Counted from the stretch's first letter, positions 24,578 through 33,830 are shown. The stretch: DNA of 64,000 nucleotides from Collinsella aerofaciens (GCA_008671135.1 RQAP01000002.1:1-64000); one strand, 5' to 3'. Notes: generated from the sequence alone by a model not told the origin. Numbers and translations are program-made.

Positions 24578-25840
24578 TTAAGCGCTGTAACCCATCGCCT
24601 GCAGAACGAACATGACGACAGTCAGCACCGTAATCACACCGATAGTCGCCCAAGTGAGCACGTTCCACACGCGTCCGTTGCGGTTGGCGCCCATAATGTG
24701 ACGATCGGCGGCGATAACCACTTGGAACACCAAAACCACGGGCAGCAGCACGCCGTTGATGACCTGCGAGGTCATCATAATCTGGAACAGGTCAACACCG
24801 GGCATAAGCACCAGCACGGCAGAGATGCCAATGATGGCCGTAATGATGCCGCGATAGACCGGGGCCTCGTCCCAGCTGCGATCAGCACCGCGCTCCCAGC
24901 CAAATGCCTCACAGATGGCGCTGGACGTAACGCCTGGCAGCACACAGGCGGCCAAGAAGCTCGCCGCGACCAGGCCCGATGCAAACAGCACCGTGGACCA
25001 CTGGCCCGCGATGGGCTCCAACGCACGGGCGGCGTCGGCAGCATCGCTGATCTGAATACCCGCGGGGAACAGTACCGTACCGGTCGTGATGATAATAAAG
25101 CCAGCGATGACATCGGCGGCAATCGAGCCGCTCACGGTGTCGATGCGCTGCAGCACGATATCGTCCTCGCCCGCATTCTTATCGACCACGTTGTTCTGCG
25201 CCAAGAAAATCATCCACGGCGCGATGGTGGTACCAATCGTTGCGACCACAAGCGACACGTAGCTGGGGTCATTTTGGATGTTGGGCACAACCAGGTCGAC
25301 CGCCACCTCGCCCCAGCTGGGACCAGCCATAAATGCAGCGACAATGTAGGTCACAAACACGCAGCTCACCAGCAGCAGAATCTTCTCGATGCGCTGGAAG
25401 CTGCCCGACATGGTAAGCATCCAAACCAGCAGTGCCACCAGCGGCACCGAGATGCTCGCCGGCACGCCAAAGAGGGCAAGGCCGCTCGCGATACCCGCAA
25501 ACTCCGAAATGGTCACGGCTGTATTGGCGATCAGCAGCGCCGCCATGGCCAACACGCTCCTGCGCACGCCAAAGCGCTCGCGGATGAGCGAGGCCAAGCC
25601 CTTGCCTGTGACGCAGCCACAACGCGCCGCAGTCTCCTGCGTCACGATAAGCAGCACGGTCATGACGGGAAGCATCCACAGCATCTTGTAGCCATAGCTG
25701 GCACCGGCGCTGGAATACGTGGCGATGCCGCCGGCGTCATTGCCCGAAAGCGCCGCCAGAAGGCCAGGGCCCATGGCGCCAAAGATGGCCGCGATGGTCA
25801 GCTTTTGCTTGGTGCTCGCCTTTTGCTTCGTGTTTTGCAC
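24578..25840 (-). CDS. NRAMP-related metal transporter, NRMT (Mg2+) type
   Basis: 420 aa with eleven or so membrane segments and the Nramp fold. The two metal-binding helices differ from Mn/Fe Nramps: the usual D-P-G-N is D-A-G-G (residues 35-38), and the usual Met of M-P-H is replaced in T-I-A-P-W-M (205-210, Ala207). Loss of the Met and Asn ligands with the Asp kept is the mark of the NRMT group, known from Eggerthella lenta as a Mg2+/Mn2+ carrier. The start is a GTG at 25838-25840 after AGGTGG, eight bases from the stop of the PRC/MgtE-N/CBS gene, so the two form one operon. A clear terminator follows. Confidence 0.87.
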   Translation of the reverse strand: MQNTKQKASTKQKLTIAAIFGAMGPGLLAALSGNDAGGIATYSSAGASYGYKMLWMLPVMTVLLIVTQETAARCGCVTGKGLASLIRERFGVRRSVLAMAALLIANTAVTISEFAGIASGLALFGVPASISVPLVALLVWMLTMSGSFQRIEKILLLVSCVFVTYIVAAFMAGPSWGEVAVDLVVPNIQNDPSYVSLVVATIGTTIAPWMIFLAQNNVVDKNAGEDDIVLQRIDTVSGSIAADVIAGFIIITTGTVLFPAGIQISDAADAARALEPIAGQWSTVLFASGLVAASFLAACVLPGVTSSAICEAFGWERGADRSWDEAPVYRGIITAIIGISAVLVLMPGVDLFQIMMTSQVINGVLLPVVLVFQVVIAADRHIMGANRNGRVWNVLTWATIGVITVLTVVMFVLQAMGYSA

Positions 25841-25848
25841 GCGACCAC

Positions 25849-27693
25849 CTACCCCATGACCGACATGGTGAGCAGCACTGCGGCGATGCAGTACGCCACG
25901 CATGAAATCATGACGGCAATGACGTTCATGGCGGTGCCCGACGTATTGAGGTCGTGCTCGTCACGCCAGAACAGCACCATCAGGTAAATCACGGCGCTCA
26001 TGTTGCCAATCAGGCAGACGATGGCCGCGATGTTAAAGCAGCCGGTAAAGAGCTGCTCCTCAAACATGGGCGCGTCGAGGAACGCAGCGGTGCGCACCAG
26101 CTGGGCGCACAGGTAGGTCACGAGCGACAGAATCAGGCCCATGCCCGTGCTCTGGAAGAAAAATCCCAGATAAGGCTTGGGCTCATCGTCATGGCCGTCG
26201 TACTCCAAGAAGTAATTCTTGACGAACGACACCATGCGCGAGGCAGCCAGCAACACGAGCGGCATGGCGCACATGGGGAACACCACCAGATGCGCGGAGC
26301 CCAGCGCCGTCCCCAGCACTGTTGCCATGATGCACGAGGCAATGCCCCACACGACAACCCAGTACTGGCGATGGACAAACCAGCTGAGCACATTCGTCGA
26401 ATCGTCGGACGCGCTATCGCCCGAGCCAACGCCTGCGATCTGCAGGTCCTCCTGGTGCTCCTCAGCGATAACATCCATGGCGTCGTCAAAGGTCACGATA
26501 CCCAAGATGTGACGGTTCTCGTCGCAAACGGGAATGGCAACCAGGTCGTACTTGGTCATCTCGTCCGTTACGTCTTCCTGGTCATCGTCGGGCGATACAT
26601 AAACCAGGTCGCGATAGGCCAGCTGGCCCAGCGTGGCGTCGCGGTCGGCCACGATCAGCGTGCGCAGCGAAAGCACGCCGGTGAGCATGCCGCTCGGGTC
26701 CTCGGTATAGACGTAGTAGACGCTCTCGAAGTCCTCATCAAGCTGGCGGATCGCCTCGATGGCGTCACCGACCGTCGCTGTGGCGGGCAGGGAGACAAAC
26801 TCCGAGGTCATGATGCGGCCGGCGGTGTTGTCCTCATAGCCCAGCAGGTTACGAATCGCCTTCTCTTCCTGAACGCCCATCAGGCGCAACAGCTTCTCGG
26901 CCTTCTCGTAATCGAGCTCGTCGATCAGGTCGGCGGCGTCGTCCGGGTCCATCATGGCCAGCATCGACGATGCGTCCGTATCGGACAGGCCCTCGAGCAT
27001 CTCGGTCATAAGCTCGTCGTCATCGAACTCCGAGATGGCCTCGGCGGCCTGGGCGGTATCGAGCTGCGCGAACACCTGCGCACGCAGGCGCGGGTCGAGC
27101 TGCTCGATGATGTCAGCGATGTCGGCAGGATGCAGCTCGCCAAGCGTCTTGTGCGACACCGAGAGCTGGATGTTCTTAGTCGAACGGTCGAGCAGGTCCA
27201 TATAAGACCAGGCGATAATGTCCTCGCTGAGCGGTTTGCCCAGGTGCTTCATAAAGCCCTCGACAACGTGCTCGAGTGTGGGGCTGATTGCACGCAGCAG
27301 ACCGCGGGCGCCAACCTCGGCACCCAGCAGACGCAGCTGATTTTCGCCCGACATGGAAAACTTGATGTCGTTTACGCGCACGACCTTCATGCCCTGCGTG
27401 TCGACAATCTGCTTGTTAAGCACGTCGCGGGCGAGCAAGAGTTCGGTCGGCTGCAGGTACGAAAAACGGATTTCGGTAGCCGACGTCTTAAGGTGTACAC
27501 CTGTCTCGTCGATACGGTCGACCCATTTGCGCCAGCTGATCATAAACGGCGTCTTGCCGGGACCACGGAACGCGAGCGACGTCACGTGCGGAAAAACTTC
27601 TCCGGTTGCAATGCCAAAATCGTTAACCACGCCGAGCTTTTCGCCGTCGACGTCCAAGACCGGCAATTTGAGCATCTCACTCAGATAATTCAA
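25849..27693 (-). CDS. PRC-barrel/MgtE-N/CBS membrane protein, MgtE-like
   Basis: 614 aa. In order: a PRC-barrel-like domain (1-120), a middle region, an MgtE N-domain of short helical repeats (about 190-300), two CBS domains (about 300-430), and a C-terminal five-segment membrane part (about 445-614). The membrane part aligns roughly with MgtE but lacks the G-G-N-A-G-x-Q motif that lines the MgtE pore; here the place reads M-P-L-V-L-L-A-A-S-R-M. So it may not carry Mg2+ itself. It may instead sense Mg2+ through the MgtE-N/CBS unit for the NRMT transporter encoded next. The start is a TTG with GGGGAG upstream. A long leader precedes it. Confidence 0.8.
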   Translation of the reverse strand: MNYLSEMLKLPVLDVDGEKLGVVNDFGIATGEVFPHVTSLAFRGPGKTPFMISWRKWVDRIDETGVHLKTSATEIRFSYLQPTELLLARDVLNKQIVDTQGMKVVRVNDIKFSMSGENQLRLLGAEVGARGLLRAISPTLEHVVEGFMKHLGKPLSEDIIAWSYMDLLDRSTKNIQLSVSHKTLGELHPADIADIIEQLDPRLRAQVFAQLDTAQAAEAISEFDDDELMTEMLEGLSDTDASSMLAMMDPDDAADLIDELDYEKAEKLLRLMGVQEEKAIRNLLGYEDNTAGRIMTSEFVSLPATATVGDAIEAIRQLDEDFESVYYVYTEDPSGMLTGVLSLRTLIVADRDATLGQLAYRDLVYVSPDDDQEDVTDEMTKYDLVAIPVCDENRHILGIVTFDDAMDVIAEEHQEDLQIAGVGSGDSASDDSTNVLSWFVHRQYWVVVWGIASCIMATVLGTALGSAHLVVFPMCAMPLVLLAASRMVSFVKNYFLEYDGHDDEPKPYLGFFFQSTGMGLILSLVTYLCAQLVRTAAFLDAPMFEEQLFTGCFNIAAIVCLIGNMSAVIYLMVLFWRDEHDLNTSGTAMNVIAVMISCVAYCIAAVLLTMSVMG

Positions 27694-27912
27694 TGGTGCT
27701 CCCCATCATTATTCCTGCGGACCGCGCGACCATGCCGGCACGCAATCCGTGGACTTTTAGATATGTATACGCATGCGCGGGCGGCACGCCGCTCGGCGCT
27801 CACACCCCGTGCACGCGCAGAAAGCACCTGCATGGGGTCATCGACTGTATGGTCGAGGTTTGGATTTCACCTGTAACCTTTCTCTTGACCCTTGTTATCC
27901 GCAGTAACTATA
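27694..27912 (-). promoter_or_regulatory. Promoter and structured leader of the metal-transport operon
   Basis: On the minus strand an extended -10 box TGCTATAGT (-10 at 27907-27912) would start a leader of about 205 nt before the TTG. The leader can fold into a 10-bp hairpin (27804-27813 with 27829-27838) and other GC-rich stems. It lacks the conserved core of the known M-box and yybP-ykoY riboswitches, as far as I can read by eye. The rest of the gap, 27913-27989, shows nothing else. Confidence 0.4.
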
Positions 27913-27989
27913 GCATCAGCATCGCGCCGTGGCGCCAAATTTATGCTCCAAACATCGCAGGCATACCAAACGCCGACGCATCCGTGACA

Positions 27990-28018
27990 TAGTCATTGGG
28001 GACGTTCTTAAATAACTA
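27990..28018. repeat. 13-nt-loop REP, copy R4
   Basis: TAGTCATT / AATAACTA (one mismatch) around GGGGACGTTCTTA. Its right arm contains the stop codon of the deacetylase-like gene (28016-28018), so the repeat forms the 3' end of that reading frame. Confidence 0.75.
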
Positions 28019-29422
28019 GTCTGTGGTGTCGTCATCTTCGGCGAGCTGGGGGAACACGGCGTTTTTGGGCATGGTGACCTTCGCCAGCGAGTTGAGCTTT
28101 TTGCTCAGCGATGCGTCCGTCTTGACCAGATCGCTCAACGTCACGATTTTGTAACCGTCGGCAATAAGCCCGTCGATAATCTGCGGCAGCGCCACGAGCG
28201 TCTGCTCGGCACATTCATCACTGTCGGTCAGCAGCACAATGTTGCCCGGCGTCACCGAATCGAGCACCGTCGAGACCTGCTCGTCGGCACCGTTGAGCAG
28301 CCAGTCGCCCGAATCGATATTCCACGAGACCACGGCAGACGCCAGGTCCATCGCATCAATCCAGTTTTGCTCGTCAAAGGCTGCGTAGGGAGCGCGCAAA
28401 AGCATCGTCTTCACGCCGGTCGCGGACTTGATCGCCTCGGTGCCCTTCGAAATCTGCTCGCGCACCGCGTCGCGGTCCTGACCCTTGAGCGACTCGTCGC
28501 GGTAGCTGTTGGAGCCGACTTCGCACCCGGCATCGACAATCGCCTTGGCCGTGGCAGGCGAGGCCTCGGCCGCATCGCCCGACAGGAAGAACGTCGCGGT
28601 GACACCCTTTTCCTTGAGCACCTGCAAGATCTGCTTGGTCGCTCCGCTCGGGCCCTCATCAAACGTCAGCGCCACGTACTTTTCGTTGCCCTTGGGCGCC
28701 ACGCTCGCGCACTCGACCACGCAATCGGTGGCGGGCACGACCTCGCCACGGTCCTGCGTCTTGCCCGACTGCTCGCCGACCCACACCTCGGAGCGGCCCT
28801 GGATGCCCCACGTCTTGACATACTCGATGGCACCCGTGCCCTCGACCTTGAGCTTGGGCTCGATAACCGTCGCCTGGACCTCGTGCTTCTCATACGTGTC
28901 GCGGCCGTCCTTGACCGTCACCTTCTCGCCGCCCGTAAGCTCGCGGCTTTTCCACTTGCCCTGTTTTATGCGCTTGCCGTCCACCTTTACCGACAGCTTT
29001 TCGCCGCCATGGCGGGTCAGCACGCTGTCGTCAACAGCCAGCAGGTCCCCGGCATCGTAGGTATCGGCCAGCTCCTGGTCGTCGATGAGATTTTGCAGCG
29101 TAGAGCCGACGCGCACCGCAGTCTCCTGGCCATTGAGGACGACATCCACGCTGCGGTTGACGTAGCCCACGACGGCAGCGATAAACAACACGAGCGCACA
29201 ACCCACGGCAATAAGCGCATAGGGCAGGCGAGACGAACGACGGGGCGTGCGGCTGTTGCCGATGCGAGCGCTGCGGTCGCTAAAGCCGCGGCTATGGTTG
29301 AGATACATCGCGCCGGGCTTACGGTGACGCTTGCGCTGACCGCTGGGCAGCTGCCCCAGGTCGCGGCGCGCCGTCGGACGCGCACCCGAGCGCCTGTTTA
29401 AGTTAGATCCGTTTTGACGCAT
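28016..29422 (-). CDS. Degenerate polysaccharide deacetylase (NodB fold), membrane-anchored
   Basis: 468 aa. A basic cytoplasmic N-terminus (1-65), one membrane segment (about 67-88), an extracellular beta-rich region (about 90-230) that may be a G5- or DUF348-like domain, and a NodB domain (about 245-450). The zinc site is damaged: T-F-D-D-G is T-F-D-E-G (253-257), and the H-x-x-x-H motif is replaced by G-S-N-S-Y-R-D-E-S-L (303-312), with no His. R-A-P-Y and the later W-x-x-D motif remain. It is probably not a metal-dependent deacetylase any more and may bind glycan. The ATG follows GGGGGAGGG. Confidence 0.85.
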   Translation of the reverse strand: MRQNGSNLNRRSGARPTARRDLGQLPSGQRKRHRKPGAMYLNHSRGFSDRSARIGNSRTPRRSSRLPYALIAVGCALVLFIAAVVGYVNRSVDVVLNGQETAVRVGSTLQNLIDDQELADTYDAGDLLAVDDSVLTRHGGEKLSVKVDGKRIKQGKWKSRELTGGEKVTVKDGRDTYEKHEVQATVIEPKLKVEGTGAIEYVKTWGIQGRSEVWVGEQSGKTQDRGEVVPATDCVVECASVAPKGNEKYVALTFDEGPSGATKQILQVLKEKGVTATFFLSGDAAEASPATAKAIVDAGCEVGSNSYRDESLKGQDRDAVREQISKGTEAIKSATGVKTMLLRAPYAAFDEQNWIDAMDLASAVVSWNIDSGDWLLNGADEQVSTVLDSVTPGNIVLLTDSDECAEQTLVALPQIIDGLIADGYKIVTLSDLVKTDASLSKKLNSLAKVTMPKNAVFPQLAEDDDTTD

Positions 29423-29494
29423 GTGCCCTCCCCCATAAACGCAGCAAGCCGGAGCAACAGGTCTCCGGCTTGTCTCCCGTCATTTGGTACGTCG

Positions 29495-30250
29495 CTATTT
29501 GCTAGCTTTCGACGAGCCCCCGCTCGCCTTTTGATATTCGTCCTTAAAGGCCTTGAACATACCGCGCGTCTTGCCGAGCTGCTTGCCCAGCGCGCGGCTG
29601 CCCTTGTCCACGGCGACCGAACCCTTGTCATCGAGCACCTTGGCGCCCTTCTTGACCTTATCGCCCACCGCGACGCTTGCCTCGGCAGCCTTTGCAGCGG
29701 CACCGCCCGAATACCCGAGCGACTTGACCTCGTCCGAAACGATCATCGCGCCGTCCGCATAGCCGCGCAGCATCGTCGGCGGCATCTGCGTGTCGCCCAC
29801 CAGCACACTCGAAGCAGCACCAGCGGTCACGTAGAACGTCTGCACGACACCCGAACGCGGCTTGAACTCCACATCCGAGCAATAGCCCACGACATCGCCC
29901 GACTCCGTGCGCACGTCCATGCCAACCCAGATAATGCAATCGTCCAGGTTGATGTCGAGGCGCTTGGCCGCAGCGGCATCGTAGGTGCCCTTGACGTCGT
30001 CAACTGCGATGGCGCCCTCGTAGACGCCAATGGCATCGAGCGCCACAAATCGGTCAGGGCGCTCGATCATACCCGCGATATCGGACTGGCGAACCATAAA
30101 GCCCACCACGCGCGTACCGCCCGGGGTAAAGACCGGAAAGTGAATCTTGCCGAGCTTTTTAGGGCTGCGCGGCGTGCCGTCTTTTTTGGTGCGCTTGTCC
30201 TCGGTAGGCTTGCGATAGATCTTGGCGCCGACAAAATCCCCGGCGCGCAT
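29495..30250 (-). CDS. PRC-barrel domain protein
   Basis: 251 aa, soluble. Two PRC-barrel-like units seem present (about 1-85 and 95-165), followed by a Lys/Ala-rich helical tail (about 175-251). No enzymatic motif is visible. Its start overlaps the stop of the YtxH gene as TAATG, so the two are translationally coupled. PRC domains serve as general RNA- or protein-binding modules; the role here is unknown. Confidence 0.8.
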   Translation of the reverse strand: MRAGDFVGAKIYRKPTEDKRTKKDGTPRSPKKLGKIHFPVFTPGGTRVVGFMVRQSDIAGMIERPDRFVALDAIGVYEGAIAVDDVKGTYDAAAAKRLDINLDDCIIWVGMDVRTESGDVVGYCSDVEFKPRSGVVQTFYVTAGAASSVLVGDTQMPPTMLRGYADGAMIVSDEVKSLGYSGGAAAKAAEASVAVGDKVKKGAKVLDDKGSVAVDKGSRALGKQLGKTRGMFKAFKDEYQKASGGSSKASK

Positions 30251-30639
30251 TATGCCTCGGTCGAAGGCTCCGCGGCCTCGGTGTCGGCCTCAACGGCGTT
30301 TTCGACCACGACATCGGCGGCGGGCGTCACGTTGCCGCCCGAGATGGCGTCGTTGAGCTGCTCCCGCAGCTGGTCCATGCGCTCGCGGGCAAGGTCAACC
30401 TTGGCACGCAGGTCATCGGTCTTGGCGTCGACCATCGGGCCAAAATCGTTGACCGCGGCACGGGCCCCCTCGGCACCGTGCTCGTAGGTGTCGCGCATGT
30501 TATCCCAGGCGTCGTTGGCGATATCGGCAGCCATGGCGCGGGTCTCGGCGCCCGAGCGCGGAGCCAGGGCGACGCCGATGATGGCGCCGGCGGCAGCACC
30601 GAAGAGCGCACCCGAGATAAAGTTGAAAGTCTTACCCAT
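30250..30639 (-). CDS. YtxH-like membrane protein
   Basis: 129 aa. A Gly/Ala-rich N-terminal membrane segment (about 6-27) typical of YtxH leads to a long amphipathic helix region and an acidic C-terminus. YtxH-type proteins are linked to general stress in firmicutes. The ATG at 30637-30639 has GGAGAGGA at good spacing. An ATG two codons earlier sits too close to that site. It forms a two-gene operon with the PRC-barrel gene. Confidence 0.78.
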   Translation of the reverse strand: MGKTFNFISGALFGAAAGAIIGVALAPRSGAETRAMAADIANDAWDNMRDTYEHGAEGARAAVNDFGPMVDAKTDDLRAKVDLARERMDQLREQLNDAISGGNVTPAADVVVENAVEADTEAAEPSTEA

Positions 30640-30775
30640 GTTCATTCCTCTCCTGCGGGCACCTCGGCGCCCACCGTTTGAATGCTGTCCATTATACCCG
30701 CAGCACAGCGCTTGCCGTCTTGCTCATCTGCGTACGGTAAAGGCGCAGGTACATGATGGTGATAAGCGAGTGAGC

Positions 30776-31531
30776 CTACTCCTGCGGCACGGCCGGCATG
30801 GCCACCGTGGCGGCCGGGTCTTCGCCGGCGCCGTCAACGAGCGGCAGCGTTCCCTCGTGCGCGGGGGCAACCGGAGCCGTCGCCGCGCCACCGTAGACGG
30901 CAGCGGGGGCCTCGTGGCTCTCAGCGGTCGCGCCCTCGGTATCGATTGCCTCCTGCGGCTCGTCGTCAAAGTTCGGGACGCCCTGGGGCTCCGCGGACTC
31001 GGGCTCGGAAGCCGCCTCGGCAGGCGCCTCGTCGACAGGATCGACGGCAGCCTCGGCACGCATGCCCAGCACCAGGTTGCGCAGGCCCGCGACCGTACCG
31101 TCCACATCGGGAGCGGGCTGGTCCGCATGCAGATAGGCCCAATCCATCATAAAGGTCGCCGAAGACAGCGCGCCGATGGCCAGCGCGTCGTCGGGACACG
31201 AAAGCTCGACCTCAAAGACACGCTCATCGTGCTCGCTCACACGAGTGCGGCCGCACGAAATGCTGCCGGCAAGCCCGGTCTCGTTCATGAGCTCGACCGT
31301 CACGTGCTCCAGCAGATGGCAAAGCTCGGTCTGGCCCATGCAGTCCTGGAACTCGCGACCGGAATCGCCCAGGCACAGATGCTTGGCAATCGCGGGCACC
31401 AGGTAGTACACGCGCGCCGTGGCTTCGATGTCCTCCGAGGTCATGAGCGGCATGCCGGGGTTCACCAGCACATGCGCGCAGATCTTGTCCTCGCTGACGG
31501 TGACCTTAAGGATGTTGAACAGGCCTGCCAT
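30776..31531 (-). CDS. Stand-alone cyanophycin-synthetase N-domain-like protein
   Basis: 251 aa. Residues of about 25-140 carry the pattern of the cyanophycin synthetase N-terminal domain: H-L-L-E-H-V-T-V-E-L near 71-80, then G-R-T-R and an acidic beta strand. There is no ATP-grasp or Mur-ligase part, so it cannot make cyanophycin alone. The C-terminal 100 residues are Ala/Glu/Pro-rich and probably disordered. The gene lies 24 bases after the CorC-like gene on the same strand. The function is unknown. Confidence 0.65.
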   Translation of the reverse strand: MAGLFNILKVTVSEDKICAHVLVNPGMPLMTSEDIEATARVYYLVPAIAKHLCLGDSGREFQDCMGQTELCHLLEHVTVELMNETGLAGSISCGRTRVSEHDERVFEVELSCPDDALAIGALSSATFMMDWAYLHADQPAPDVDGTVAGLRNLVLGMRAEAAVDPVDEAPAEAASEPESAEPQGVPNFDDEPQEAIDTEGATAESHEAPAAVYGGAATAPVAPAHEGTLPLVDGAGEDPAATVAMPAVPQE

Positions 31532-31555
31532 AACTCTCCCCTACTCTTCCTTGCC

Positions 31556-32929
31556 CTACTCGTCGCCGTCGTGCGGGTCCGCAGAGCCCGCACCCGACAC
31601 CGTCGGCTTATCTGCCGAGGGCTCGGAATCCTTCTTATCGGTTTCGGCCGGAGCGATCACGCGAATGAGCGAGATGCGCTGGCCACGCATCGACTGCACC
31701 TTAAACTTGTACCCCGCGACCTCAAACACCTCTCCGATGTCGGGTACCGAGTCGCAAAGCTCCAAAATCCAGCCGGCGATGGTCTCATAATCATCGCTTT
31801 CCTCGAGCGGCCAACCAAGCTCAATCGCGTCATCGCACGAAAAACGCCCATCGACGAGCCACTCGCGGCGCGAAAGGCGCGTGAGGTACTTGTTGTCGGG
31901 GTCGAACTCGTCCTCGATCTCGCCCACAATCTCCTCGACGATGTCCTCGATGGTGATGATGCCGGCCGTGCCACCGTACTCGTCCACGACCACTACGATC
32001 TGGTCGTGCGAGGTCTGCATCTCGGACAGCAACGGCAGGATGTCCTTGGTGTCGGGCACAAAGGTGGCGTCGCGCAAAAAGTCGGCGATGGGCTGGTCGC
32101 CCTTGCCGTCGAGCGAAGGCTGGATCAGGTCCTTGATGTGCGCGATGCCGGCGACGTTGTCGGGATCCTCGTGATAGACGGGGATGCGGCTAAAGCCGGT
32201 CTGGCGCATGGTGGACAGCACGTCGGCGACCGTCTCGTCGTCCTCGCACATGGTAGTGTCCACGCGCGGCACCATGACCTCGCGGGCAACGGTGTCGCCC
32301 AGGTCGAAGATCTCGTGGATCATGCGCTTTTCCTCGTCGAGCAGGTCGTCCTGCTCCGAGACCATGTACTTAATCTCTTCCTCCGAGACATTCTGGCGGT
32401 CGTCGGCGCTCTTGATGCGCAGGATGCGGGCCAGACCATCGGAGCAAGCGCCGGTCAGCCACACGAGCGGACGGGCGATCTTTTGGAAAAACGACAACGG
32501 TCCCACGACCTGCTTGGACACGCCCTCGGCGTTGGCCAGACCGATGCGCTTGGGCACAAGCTCGCCAATCACGATGGAGAGGAAGGCGACCGCAACGGTG
32601 ATGATGACCGGCGCCAGGCCGCGCGCGATGGCAGAGAGCGGCGCGATGCCAAAGCTCGTGAGCCACGTGGCAAGCGGGTCGGACAGGCTCGTCGAGGCGA
32701 CGGCAGACGAGGCAAAGCCCACGAGCGTGATGGCGACCTGGATGGTGGCGAGCAGCTGGTCGGAATCGGCGGCCAGCTTAATGGCGCGCTCGGCGCGCTT
32801 GTCGCCCTCCTCGGCCTCGTGCTCCAGCACGGCGCGCTTAGCCGTGGTGAGCGCCATCTCGGACATGGAGAAGTAGCCGTTGATGAGGGTCAAAACGAGG
32901 GTGATGATAAGGGAGATGGTTATGTCCAT
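31556..32929 (-). CDS. CNNM/CorC-HlyC family membrane protein with CBS pair
   Basis: 457 aa. A DUF21 (CNNM) membrane domain with three to four segments (about 1-170), a CBS pair (about 200-330) and the C-terminal CorC_HlyC domain (about 340-430) are all in the usual order. Family members export Mg2+ or regulate its balance. The tail beyond 430 is charged and low in complexity. It precedes the cyanophycin-domain gene, with 24 bases between them. Confidence 0.92.
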   Translation of the reverse strand: MDITISLIITLVLTLINGYFSMSEMALTTAKRAVLEHEAEEGDKRAERAIKLAADSDQLLATIQVAITLVGFASSAVASTSLSDPLATWLTSFGIAPLSAIARGLAPVIITVAVAFLSIVIGELVPKRIGLANAEGVSKQVVGPLSFFQKIARPLVWLTGACSDGLARILRIKSADDRQNVSEEEIKYMVSEQDDLLDEEKRMIHEIFDLGDTVAREVMVPRVDTTMCEDDETVADVLSTMRQTGFSRIPVYHEDPDNVAGIAHIKDLIQPSLDGKGDQPIADFLRDATFVPDTKDILPLLSEMQTSHDQIVVVVDEYGGTAGIITIEDIVEEIVGEIEDEFDPDNKYLTRLSRREWLVDGRFSCDDAIELGWPLEESDDYETIAGWILELCDSVPDIGEVFEVAGYKFKVQSMRGQRISLIRVIAPAETDKKDSEPSADKPTVSGAGSADPHDGDE

Positions 32930-33039
32930 CGGGAGTTTCTCGAACCTCCAAGATTCGGGACGTTAGGGTAAAACGTTGATGACAGATACGGCAATTGCAC
33001 CGGCGCCCAAACGAGGACGCGGGCGCGCGGACATGGTCG

Positions 33040-33723
33040 CTAGATTACGAAGAGGATCACCGCCATGAACTGGAAGATGCTGCCGGCGAGCACCCACAGG
33101 TGAAACACGCTGTGCAGATAGCGCACGTTTTTGGCGATATAGAACGGCACGCCCGCGGTGTAGCACACGCCGCCGACGGCGAGCAGGGCAAGTGCCACGG
33201 GGTTGAGCAGCGACACAAGTTCGGGCAGCTTAAAGACAACGAGCCAGCCCATCAGCAGGTAGACCAGGCCGCTTACCCAGTGCGGTTGACGCTCACGCAT
33301 AAAACACTCGAGGGCGATGCCGATGATGGCGATGGCCCACACGGCAAAGAACAGCACAGCGCCGCCGTCGTTTGCGAGCGTGATGAGGCAAAACGGCGTA
33401 TAGCTGCCGGCTATGAGCAGGTAGATGCAGCTGTGGTCGATAATGCGGAACACGCGTTTAGCGCCCGCGGGCTGAATCGCATGGTAGAGCGTAGAGGCTA
33501 GGTATTCGAGGATAATGCTGGCGCCATAGACAATTGCCGCGGCCATGTGGGCCGGGCCCCCGCCGCGCAGGGCGGCGAATACGATCAGGAGCACCAGGCC
33601 CGCGATGCCCAGCAGGCAGCCGACACCGTGGGTGACGGAGTTCATGATCTCCTCGCCCACCGTGTAATGTGGAACGGCCGCGGTCTTGGGTCGCGGCTTA
33701 GAACTGTCGCTCGAATCGGACAT
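33040..33723 (-). CDS. Hemolysin III family (YqfA/TrhA) membrane protein
   Basis: 227 aa, seven membrane segments, PAQR-type. The family's conserved Ser, Asp and His residues are visible in S-T-L-Y-H, D-H-S-C-I-Y and H-S-V-F-H. Members affect membrane lipid balance in bacteria; haemolysis itself is not proven for most. The ATG at 33721-33723 has GGAGG 11 bases upstream, which is somewhat far. A TTG six codons earlier would lie on that site. Confidence 0.9.
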   Translation of the reverse strand: MSDSSDSSKPRPKTAAVPHYTVGEEIMNSVTHGVGCLLGIAGLVLLIVFAALRGGGPAHMAAAIVYGASIILEYLASTLYHAIQPAGAKRVFRIIDHSCIYLLIAGSYTPFCLITLANDGGAVLFFAVWAIAIIGIALECFMRERQPHWVSGLVYLLMGWLVVFKLPELVSLLNPVALALLAVGGVCYTAGVPFYIAKNVRYLHSVFHLWVLAGSIFQFMAVILFVI

Positions 33724-33830
33724 GCCGGTTACATCCTCCAACGTAAAGAGTTCTCAACACTATATCAAAGCGTCTAGGTACGTGCGAAATTTGCACCATA
33801 CGTGACCCTTTGTTTACCCATTCTTTGCCT

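Noticed and set aside
27694..27912. M-box or yybP-ykoY riboswitch
   Set aside because: The conserved cores of these families are not visible by eye. I kept it only as an unassigned leader.
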